Shown here: positions 1-5,440 of the stretch, one piece after another
How positions within the stretch are numbered: position 1 is the stretch's first letter
How the letters are laid out: the number at the start of each line of letters is the position of its first letter
Source of the DNA: Chloroflexota bacterium
Lineage (GTDB): Bacteria; Chloroflexota; Anaerolineae; Anaerolineales; Villigracilaceae
DNA length: 9,680 bases
Direction: 5' to 3'
Assembly: GCA_023459215.1 (NCBI GenBank)
Contig: JAEWVF010000041.1
Coordinates: forward strand, 1 to 9,680
Notes under the pieces: generated by a model
The model's input: only the letters and a program-made list of their open reading frames with translations
Databases searched by the model: none
What the model was told of the DNA's origin: nothing
Position numbers and translations under genes: made by a program

Positions 1-85
1 CGCGGATTGGACGGACTGCCCTACGGGCGCGCGGATTTTTTTAAGAAAAATCCGTGAGATTCCGCGTAATCCGTGCAATCCGTGT
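1..85. repeat. Imperfect inverted-repeat element built from TCCG units (REP/MITE-like)
   Basis: Four degenerate 9-10 nt units beginning TCCGTG or TCCGCG start at 51, 61, 70 and 79. The left half carries the reverse-complement units: bases 3-15 read CGGATTGGACGGA, which matches the complement of bases 70-82 at 12 of 13 positions. The centre is a perfect 9-bp stem (32-40 with 46-54, loop TTAAG), and a smaller GCCC/GGGC hairpin sits at 18-28. The whole stretch can therefore fold as one long imperfect hairpin. It may continue beyond the left edge. No coding potential is seen. Bases 86-140 show nothing recognisable. Calling it a dispersed element is inference, because copy number cannot be seen here. 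Confidence 0.55.
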
Positions 86-140
86 ACCAAAAGGTCTTAA
101 CCCAAATTGAACTCTAAACTCAAGTCAGATTAAATTATCC

Positions 141-188
141 ACCAAAAATAAAAAGTGGAAAGGAGCAATTTTGCAGCCTTTCCACTTT
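141..188 (-). terminator. Rho-independent terminator of argS
   Basis: A perfect 12-bp inverted repeat (152-163 with 177-188, arm AAAGTGGAAAGG, 13-nt loop) lies immediately downstream of the argS stop codon at 195-197. On the minus strand the stem is followed by a T-rich run (complement of 141-151). Position and structure fit an intrinsic terminator for leftward transcription. Confidence 0.85.
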
Positions 189-194
189 GGGCGT

Positions 195-2006
195 TTACAT
201 CACTTCCGGCGCGCCAATTCCCAACAAGTGCAGCGCGTTGGTCAGGGTTTGCCTGGCCGCCGCCACCAGCCGCAGACGGGCGGCAACCGTATCTGGGTCA
301 TCCGCCTGCAAAACCGGCACGGCATGGTAAAAACTGTGGAAGGCATTGGCCAGGTCGTACACATAAGTGGCCACCAGCAGCGGACGATATTCCTCCGCCG
401 CCTGTTGGACAACGCCGGGGAAACGCGACATTTGTTCGATGAGTTCGATCTCGTGGTTCGTTAAGCGATATTCGAATATTTGCGCATTCGAGGTTCGAGC
501 TTCACCGCCCGCCTTCCGCAAAATCGAATTGGCCCGCACCACCGCATTTTGGATGTAAGGACCGGTGCGGCCATCGAAGCTGAGCGCTTCGTTAACATCG
601 AAAACCATATCCTTGTTGTTATCGACCGAGAGCATGGAATAGGCCAACGCGCCCATGCCAATTTTTTTGGCAACACCTACCCGTTCGCCTTCCGGCATGG
701 ACGGGTTTTTCTCGGCAATCGTCGCCAGCACACGCTGGATGGCTTCGTCATAAACATCCTTGAACAAAACCACCCGTCCGCGCCGGGCCGACATGGCCCC
801 TTCGGGCAGGCTGACGAAACCATACGCCAGGTGGAAACATTTCTCGGCCTGCTTGAAGCCCCACAGTTCCAGGATTTTGAAGGCCTGCTGGAAGTGCAAA
901 CTCTGGCGGTTGTCCACTACATAGATCGAGCGGTCGACATGATACTCATCGAATTTTTGCTCGGCCAGGGCCAGGTCCTTGGTCAGGTACAGGGAGGTTC
1001 CGTCCGAGCGCAGGATGACCGCCGTGCGATACTTCTCCTTTGCCAGCCCCAACTTTTCGTCAATCTTGACAATCACCGGCCCAGTCGGGCGCTCATCGCT
1101 GGCGATTCCGCGCTGGATCAATTCATCCACAATTTTCTTGGAAGGTTCATCCACTTCACTCTCAAAGAACCAGACATCGATCTTGACATCCATCATTTCC
1201 AGGATGTCGCGCAATTCCTGCATGCTCCACTCGCGCGTTTCCAGCCACAACTGGCGCACTGCCAGGTCGCCGGCGTCCCATTTGCGGTACATCTCGCGCC
1301 GTTCGGCATCATAGGACTCGCGCCGGGCTTTTTCTTCGGGAGTTTCACCTTCTTTTTCACTCAACAGGTTGGTGGCTTCGGCATAGATTTTCAACAGCCA
1401 CTGACCACGCTCGTGGATGTCGCCCGGCTCCTGGCCTTTATAGAACTTGTCATACGCCCACAGGACGGTAATCACACCCAGGCCCAGGTCGCCGGGATAC
1501 GAGGCCCGAATGGTTTCAAAACCGGCAAATTGCACGATCCGCGCCAGGCTCTCGCCCAAAATCGTGTTGCGATAGTGCCCGATGTGAAAAGAATGATGGG
1601 TATTCGGCTGGGCATACTCCACCATCACCCGTTCATTTTTGGGATGTCCGGCCCCAAACTTCTGGCCGTCCGCCAGTACCGTTTCCACCACCCGACGGGC
1701 ATATTCCGCTGTTGAGAAGTACAGATTCAAATAACCCTTGACCGCCTCGCTGTGACTGATGCCGGGTTGCTCACCCAGGGCCGCCAGCACCGCTGCGGCA
1801 ATCTCCTGCGCGCGGGCCGGGACGGGCGTCCCTTTGCTTTTGCCGGCTTTGGCTTCCGCTGCGGCCACGGCAAAGAACGAGGTGCTGATGCCCCACTCAC
1901 CGCTAAACGGGATTGGCATCCACTTCAACTCGACCTGTGGAATATCGCTGGCGGCCAAATGGGCGTTGATTTTTTCGGCAATGGAAATCTGTTCTTTCTC
2001 AAACAT
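195..2006 (-). CDS. argS: Arginyl-tRNA synthetase
   Basis: This cytoplasmic class I aminoacyl-tRNA synthetase charges tRNA-Arg with arginine using ATP. The 603 residues match the usual ArgS length. The N-terminal tRNA-contacting domain spans roughly residues 5-105. The HIGH motif is at 141-144, in the context QPNTHHSFHIGHYRN. SYPGDLG follows in the Rossmann core, and the KMSKS-equivalent loop is at 404-408 (AMSAR, within PEGAMSARRG). The C-terminal DALR anticodon-binding domain begins near SFDGRTGPYIQNAVVRAN and ends in LLGIGAPEVM, close to the typical LGI.APERM terminus. The ATG at 2006 has an AAGGTG-like ribosome site just upstream. It is followed by a terminator and preceded by its own -10 element, so it is probably monocistronic. 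The oddity is that the KMSKS lysine is alanine, and the lysine that compensates for this in other ArgS proteins (three residues before HIGH) is histidine 138. Confidence 0.97.
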   Translation of the reverse strand: MFEKEQISIAEKINAHLAASDIPQVELKWMPIPFSGEWGISTSFFAVAAAEAKAGKSKGTPVPARAQEIAAAVLAALGEQPGISHSEAVKGYLNLYFSTAEYARRVVETVLADGQKFGAGHPKNERVMVEYAQPNTHHSFHIGHYRNTILGESLARIVQFAGFETIRASYPGDLGLGVITVLWAYDKFYKGQEPGDIHERGQWLLKIYAEATNLLSEKEGETPEEKARRESYDAERREMYRKWDAGDLAVRQLWLETREWSMQELRDILEMMDVKIDVWFFESEVDEPSKKIVDELIQRGIASDERPTGPVIVKIDEKLGLAKEKYRTAVILRSDGTSLYLTKDLALAEQKFDEYHVDRSIYVVDNRQSLHFQQAFKILELWGFKQAEKCFHLAYGFVSLPEGAMSARRGRVVLFKDVYDEAIQRVLATIAEKNPSMPEGERVGVAKKIGMGALAYSMLSVDNNKDMVFDVNEALSFDGRTGPYIQNAVVRANSILRKAGGEARTSNAQIFEYRLTNHEIELIEQMSRFPGVVQQAAEEYRPLLVATYVYDLANAFHSFYHAVPVLQADDPDTVAARLRLVAAARQTLTNALHLLGIGAPEVM

Positions 2007-2037
2007 GTTTCACCTTTTTTAGGGTTCCTGGCGCAAG

Positions 2038-2045
2038 ATTATACC
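2038..2045 (-). promoter_or_regulatory. Probable argS promoter, -10 element
   Basis: The minus strand reads GGTATAAT here, a perfect TATAAT preceded by GG, 31 nt before the argS ATG. A 17-nt spacer would put AATCAT in the -35 position, which is poor, so the -35 is uncertain. The 71 nt between argS and the rpsT terminator hold nothing else evident. Confidence 0.55.
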
Positions 2046-2062
2046 TATCTTACTGAAATCAT

Positions 2063-2109
2063 GATTAACAAGCACAAAAGCGGGAGCGCCGCTTGGGGCG
2101 CTCCCGCTT
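2063..2109 (-). terminator. Rho-independent terminator of rpsT
   Basis: A perfect 13-bp GC-rich inverted repeat (2078-2090 with 2097-2109, arm AAGCGGGAGCGCC, 6-nt loop) lies 25 nt downstream of the rpsT stop codon. On the minus strand the stem runs into a moderately T-rich stretch (TTGTGCTTGTT). It separates rpsT from argS transcription. Confidence 0.85.
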
Positions 2110-2134
2110 GGATGCACAGGTCACAAGCCGAGAG

Positions 2135-2401
2135 TTACTTGGTTTCGACAGCCGCAAGCGCTTTCATCAGGCGGCTCTTACGACGGGCGGCGTTGTTCTT
2201 GTGGATGACGCCTTTTTCAGCAGCCTTGTCGAGGCGGCTGATGGCAGCCAGAACGGCTTCCTTCGAACTGGTGTCGCCAGCCAGGATGGCAGCGCGGGCG
2301 TTGCGGACGGCGGCGCGGGCAGCACCGCGGACGGTGCGGTTGCGCAGACGGCGCTTTTCGTTCTGGAGATTGCGTTTGATTTGAGACTTAATATTAGCCA
2401 A
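2135..2401 (-). CDS. rpsT: 30S ribosomal protein S20
   Basis: A small, basic primary 16S rRNA-binding protein of the 30S body. The 88 residues match family length and pattern: ANIKSQIKRN at the start, then NEKRRLRNRTVRGAARAAVRNARAAI in helix 1, a central DKAAEKGVIHKNNAARRKSRL segment and a short Ala/Lys-rich tail. I place the start at the TTG at 2399-2401. A strong GGAGGA (2408-2413, minus strand) sits 6 nt upstream, and the next residues, ANIKSQ, are the standard S20 N-terminus. No ATG is available in frame. An upstream TTG at 2428 would add nine residues that read through the ribosome site, so I reject it. The gene has its own promoter and terminator and is likely monocistronic. In E. coli rpsT also starts with UUG, and this weak start takes part in autogenous control. 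Confidence 0.97.
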   Translation of the reverse strand: MANIKSQIKRNLQNEKRRLRNRTVRGAARAAVRNARAAILAGDTSSKEAVLAAISRLDKAAEKGVIHKNNAARRKSRLMKALAAVETK

Positions 2402-2443
2402 GGTACTTCCTCCGAAAAAACTTTCCAATGACAGCGGGCGGGA

Positions 2444-2472
2444 ATTCTACCCGACAAGGTTCTTTTTGTCCA
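2444..2472 (-). promoter_or_regulatory. rpsT promoter (TGGACA, 17 nt, TAGAAT)
   Basis: On the minus strand TGGACA (2467-2472) and TAGAAT (2444-2449) are separated by exactly 17 nt. Each is one base from the sigma-70 consensus. The -10 is preceded by GG. Transcription would start near 2437, giving a leader of about 36 nt that carries the GGAGGA ribosome site. It is one of the two best promoters in the window. Confidence 0.75.
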
Positions 2473-2508
2473 GTGCTGAAAATATTTCTTTTGCGCCTTC
2501 AATCCGCA

Positions 2509-3261
2509 TTACGGCGTGGACGTGGCAGTGATGGTCGGGCCGGGAGTGACCGTCGGGGCCAGGGTATTGACCGGCGTCACCAGGTTGACCGGGATGACCA
2601 AAATCTGGCCGATGAAAATCACATCGGTGATTTCCAGGTCGTTTTCCTTGAGAATCTCTTCCGAAGTCGAATTGAACTTGATGGCAATGCCTGCAATCGT
2701 GTCGCCAGCCTGGACGGTGTACTCGATCTTCGCGCCACGGCGCAAAGTTTCAAGCGGAACCGGCGTGGCAGTTGGCAAAGGCATATCGGGATTGGGGATG
2801 TTGATTACTTGCCCAACAAAAACATTCAACGTGTTTGGGTCAATGCCAACATTGCCCTCCGGGTCATTGGGCGTGTATGGATTTAAAATCATGAGCAACG
2901 CCAAGCCATTATCGCCCAGGTTGAATTTTTCGATAATGTTGAACAGATACTCACCTTCCTGAACCGTATACTCAAAAGGAGCCGAGGGCGTTGGGGTGAA
3001 GGTGATGGTTGGGGTCGGGGTTTCGGTCGGGGTGCTGGTCGGCGTGTTGGTATTGGTCGGCGTAAAGGTCAGAGTCGGGGTTGGGGTTTCGGTTGCAAAC
3101 AGATTAAATTCAAACTTCGGCGCACCCGAGCCGGTCAACCAGATGACCAGGACAACGATTCCAATGGCGATCAACAGGATTGCCAGACCACCGACTACAA
3201 AAGGCCCCATTTGCTGGCGTCTTTTATAGGAAGAAATCATGGATGAAGGAGGTTTGTTCAT
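2509..3261 (-). CDS. Membrane-anchored protein with two LysM domains and Thr-Pro-rich linker
   Basis: The predicted product has 250 residues. A short basic cytoplasmic head (SSYKRRQQ) precedes a single membrane helix at about 18-43 (hydrophobic run ending VIWLTG). A Thr/Pro-rich linker follows at about 57-93. LysM domain 1 is at about 97-157 (FEYTVQEGEYLFNIIEKF through VGQVINIPNP), with a long internal loop. LysM domain 2 is at about 179-226 (IEYTVQAGDTIAGIAIKF through IGQILVIPV), and a Thr/Pro tail ends the protein. LysM domains bind peptidoglycan or other GlcNAc polymers, so the C-terminal part should lie outside the membrane in contact with the wall. No catalytic domain is present. I chose the ATG at 3261 (MNKPPSS) because GAGAGAG lies upstream of it and a likely -10 sits at 3307. 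In-frame ATGs at 3276 and 3297 have no ribosome site. The specific function is unknown. Confidence 0.85.
   Translation of the reverse strand: MNKPPSSMISSYKRRQQMGPFVVGGLAILLIAIGIVVLVIWLTGSGAPKFEFNLFATETPTPTLTFTPTNTNTPTSTPTETPTPTITFTPTPSAPFEYTVQEGEYLFNIIEKFNLGDNGLALLMILNPYTPNDPEGNVGIDPNTLNVFVGQVINIPNPDMPLPTATPVPLETLRRGAKIEYTVQAGDTIAGIAIKFNSTSEEILKENDLEITDVIFIGQILVIPVNLVTPVNTLAPTVTPGPTITATSTP
2983..3093 (-). repeat. Low-complexity coding repeat (Thr-Pro linker)
   Basis: On the plus strand this is a run of GGTCGGGGT and GGTTGGGGT-type units. Read from the minus strand it encodes about 37 residues of alternating Thr, Pro and Ser/Asn/Glu between the membrane anchor and the first LysM domain. The repetition is explained by the protein, a flexible extracellular stalk. 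Such tracts are prone to slippage and length change between strains. Confidence 0.8.
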
Positions 3262-3306
3262 AGTCTCTCTCTGCATGGGTTGGTTGGAAAACCGCATGCA
3301 AGCGGT

Positions 3307-3314
3307 ATTCTACC
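3307..3314 (-). promoter_or_regulatory. Possible promoter of the LysM gene, -10 element
   Basis: The minus strand reads GGTAGAAT, the same -10 core and GG flank as at rpsT. It lies 45 nt before the ATG at 3261. Transcription would begin near 3300, so the ATG at 3297 would have almost no leader, which supports the downstream start. No convincing -35 is visible. Confidence 0.4.
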
Positions 3315-3407
3315 TGAAAAAAGACGATTCCGGCTAGGGCGCGCGTTTTGCGAGGTAAAGCGCAGATTCTTTCATTTTTTCAAGCCGGAGTTTTTTTGCA
3401 ACAAGCA

Positions 3408-3414
3408 GTATAAT
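3408..3414 (+). promoter_or_regulatory. Probable promoter of the SDR-ketopantoate reductase-kinase operon, -10 element
   Basis: GTATAAT with a perfect TATAAT core (3409-3414) lies 31 nt before the ATG at 3446. A T-rich tract (3391-3397) precedes it, and the -35 position is unconvincing. It is the only good -10 on this strand in the divergent gap and would drive all three rightward genes. Confidence 0.5.
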
Positions 3415-3445
3415 GCCCCCACGAAAACCAAAGGAACAGGCCTAC

Positions 3446-4372
3446 ATGAATTTTCTAATCACTGGCGCAGCGGGATTTCTCGGCGCAGCCCTGGCCAATC
3501 AATTAGCCCGCGAAGGACACCAGGTACGCGGCCTGGACGATCTTTCCACCGGCGATCCCCAGTCGCTTGGCCCGGATGTCCATTTCACGCGCGGCGATGT
3601 CAACGACCGCCCCAAGCTCTGGACGCTCCTGCAGGATGTGGATTGCGTTTATCACCTCGCGGCGCGGGTCAGCGTACAAGAATCGGTGCTCTACCCGCGC
3701 GAGTACAACGCGGTCAACGTCGGCGGGACGGTCAGCCTGATGGAAGCCATGCGCGATGTGGGGGTGCGGCGGGTGGTGCTGGTTTCATCCGGCGCCATCT
3801 ACGGCGACCAGGGTGAGCAGCCGCTCAGGGAAAGCATGATTCCAAATCCGCGCTCACCTTATGCCGTTTCAAAGCTGGCCGCCGAGTCTTACGTCAACAC
3901 CATCGGCGATTTGTGGGATATTGAAACAGTCAGCCTGCGGGTTTTCAACGCCTACGGTCCGGGCCAGCACCTGCCGCCCTCGCACCCGCCGGTGGTGCCC
4001 AACTTCCTGCGCCAGGCGCTGCGCGGCGGATCACTCGTCGTGCATGGCGATGGCTCACAGACCCGTGATTATGTTTATGTGGATGATGTCGTTTCAGCCC
4101 TGGTGGCCGCTTCGACCGCTCCCAACCTGGACGGCCTGGTCATCAACGTCGGCAGTGGGCAGGAAACCCCGGTGCGCGAATTGGTCAGGGCGGTGCTGTC
4201 CGTCACCGGTTCATCGGCGGAGCCGATTTACAGTCCGAACACACCCGGCGGCGTTTCACGCATGTGCGCCGACCTGACCCTGGCAGCCAAAAAACTCAAC
4301 TATCGCCCTTCGATTTCGCTCGAAGATGGGCTGCGCCTGACCCTGCAACGCGATCCGCGCTTAAAGAAGTAG
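3446..4372 (+). CDS. NAD-dependent epimerase/dehydratase (extended SDR, GalE-like)
   Basis: A 308-residue extended short-chain dehydrogenase/reductase, the family that interconverts or dehydrates nucleotide sugars with bound NAD in the cytoplasm. Visible marks are the NAD-binding GAAGFLG (7-13) after the first strand MNFLIT, LAARVSV near 71-77, the catalytic serine in LVSSGAIYG (114/115), the YxxxK pair in YAVSK (Y139, K143), and the C-terminal substrate-site signature LVVHGDGSQTRDYVYVDDVV (197-216). The ATG at 3446 gives the canonical MNFLITGAAG start, with AAGGA about 10 nt upstream. An ATG at 3413 overlaps the -10 box and is unlikely. The stop lies 9 nt before the next gene, so they are co-transcribed. 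The layout resembles UDP-glucose/UDP-GlcNAc 4-epimerases, but the sugar cannot be read from the sequence and no other sugar gene is adjacent. Confidence 0.9.
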   Translation: MNFLITGAAGFLGAALANQLAREGHQVRGLDDLSTGDPQSLGPDVHFTRGDVNDRPKLWTLLQDVDCVYHLAARVSVQESVLYPREYNAVNVGGTVSLMEAMRDVGVRRVVLVSSGAIYGDQGEQPLRESMIPNPRSPYAVSKLAAESYVNTIGDLWDIETVSLRVFNAYGPGQHLPPSHPPVVPNFLRQALRGGSLVVHGDGSQTRDYVYVDDVVSALVAASTAPNLDGLVINVGSGQETPVRELVRAVLSVTGSSAEPIYSPNTPGGVSRMCADLTLAAKKLNYRPSISLEDGLRLTLQRDPRLKK

Positions 4373-4381
4373 GAGGACTGG

Positions 4382-5440
4382 ATGCAAACATCCCCATTGA
4401 ACATCCTGGTTTTTGGCGCCGGGGCCATCGGGACGTATATCGGCGGTTCGTTGGCTATCGCCGGGCAGCGGCTGACGTTTGTGGAACAGCCGGCAGTCGC
4501 CGAAACCCTGCGTCAGCGTGGACTCAAGCTCGACTTATCGGTAGACAAGCGCCGGGGAGACCGCTCCACGTTCGAGGTGCGGGATGCCGTCTTCGCCGAT
4601 TCACTCGCATCGGCCCTGGCTGCATCCCGTTACGATGTCGCCATCTTCGCCCTGAAATCGTTCGATACCCTGCCCGCGCTCGAAACACTCAAGCCGTTCC
4701 GCGATATTTTGCCGCCGATCCTGTGCCTGCAAAACGGGGTGGATAATGAACCGGCCATTGCCGCGGCGTTGGGAGCCGAGAAGGTGATTTACGGGACGGT
4801 TACATCCGCTGTTGGGCGCGGCGGGCCAGGCGAGATTACGCTCGAAAAGCTGCGCGGGATGGGCCTGGCCGGTTCATCCGAACTCAGTTACCGGGTCGCC
4901 GCCGCGCTGGATGAGGCCTTGTTGAACTGCCGGGTTTTCCCGAACGCCGCCGAGATGAAATGGTCGAAACTGTTGACCAACCTGCTGGCCAACCCGACTT
5001 CGGCCATCTTGAATATGACCGCCGCCGAAATCTATGCCCACCCGGAACTGTATCGTCTGGAAATCGAACAACTACGCGAGTGCCTGGCGGTGATGAAAGC
5101 CCAGGGATTGAACACGGTCGATTTGCCCGGCACGCCAGTGCGGCTGCTGGCGCTGGCAACCAGGCTGCCAACCTGGCTCTCGAAACCGTTCCTTTCGAAA
5201 GCTGCCGGGGCCGGGCGAGGCGGCAAGATGCCCTCCTTCCACATCGACCTGTATGCCGGGCGCACCAACAGTGAAGTGACGTACCTGCACGGCGCAGTCG
5301 TGCGCGCCGGGGAAAAACTCGGCGTGCCGACCCCGGTCAACAAACTTTTAACCGAAACCCTGCTGGCCCTGGCCGAAAAACGCCTGCCGCTGGATGAATT
5401 TGCCGGTAAACCCGATAAATTTTTGGCAAAACTGAAATGA
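4382..5440 (+). CDS. panE: Ketopantoate reductase family protein (2-dehydropantoate 2-reductase)
   Basis: Family members reduce 2-dehydropantoate to pantoate with NADPH in pantothenate and CoA synthesis. The 352 residues start with the Rossmann strand and NADPH loop GAGAIGTYIGGSLA (12-25). LQNGVDNE follows at 116-123. The all-helical C-terminal domain holds EMKWSKLLTNLLANPTSAI, with K196 in the place of the catalytic lysine. It also holds PSFHIDLYAGRTNSEVTYLHG, with E298 in the place of the conserved acid, and VPTPVNKLL. The protein is about 50 residues longer than E. coli PanE, mostly from the segment around 240-285. A strong GGAGG precedes the ATG, 9 nt after the epimerase stop. The stop overlaps the start of the next gene. 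Neither panB nor panC is adjacent, so the exact 2-keto acid substrate is inferred; a paralogue with another substrate is possible. Confidence 0.85.
   Translation: MQTSPLNILVFGAGAIGTYIGGSLAIAGQRLTFVEQPAVAETLRQRGLKLDLSVDKRRGDRSTFEVRDAVFADSLASALAASRYDVAIFALKSFDTLPALETLKPFRDILPPILCLQNGVDNEPAIAAALGAEKVIYGTVTSAVGRGGPGEITLEKLRGMGLAGSSELSYRVAAALDEALLNCRVFPNAAEMKWSKLLTNLLANPTSAILNMTAAEIYAHPELYRLEIEQLRECLAVMKAQGLNTVDLPGTPVRLLALATRLPTWLSKPFLSKAAGAGRGGKMPSFHIDLYAGRTNSEVTYLHGAVVRAGEKLGVPTPVNKLLTETLLALAEKRLPLDEFAGKPDKFLAKLK

Noticed and set aside
51..87. Tandem TCCG units considered as a CRISPR array or origin iterons
   Set aside because: Units are only 9-10 nt with no spacers, and neither cas nor replication genes are nearby. 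The inverted arrangement fits a hairpin element better.
480..1715. A 411-codon open frame on the plus strand antisense to argS
   Set aside because: It mirrors argS codons, has no ribosome site and no recognisable domain, and argS is unambiguous. Long antisense frames are expected opposite GC-biased coding DNA.
2402..2428. A TTG start nine codons upstream for rpsT
   Set aside because: The added residues are not S20-like and come from translating the GGAGGA ribosome site itself.
3329..3389. A 7-bp inverted repeat (TCCGGCT and AGCCGGA) in the LysM/SDR divergent gap
   Set aside because: The arms are short and 47 nt apart, which is close to chance expectation, and they are not positioned on either -10 element.
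3413..3445. An upstream ATG giving the SDR protein 11 extra residues
   Set aside because: It overlaps the TATAAT box and lacks a ribosome site. The ATG at 3446 gives the canonical MNFLITGAAG start.
3280..3816. A plus-strand open frame running through the divergent promoter gap into the SDR gene
   Set aside because: It is out of frame with the SDR gene, has low-complexity Arg/Pro/Gly composition and covers the promoter region.
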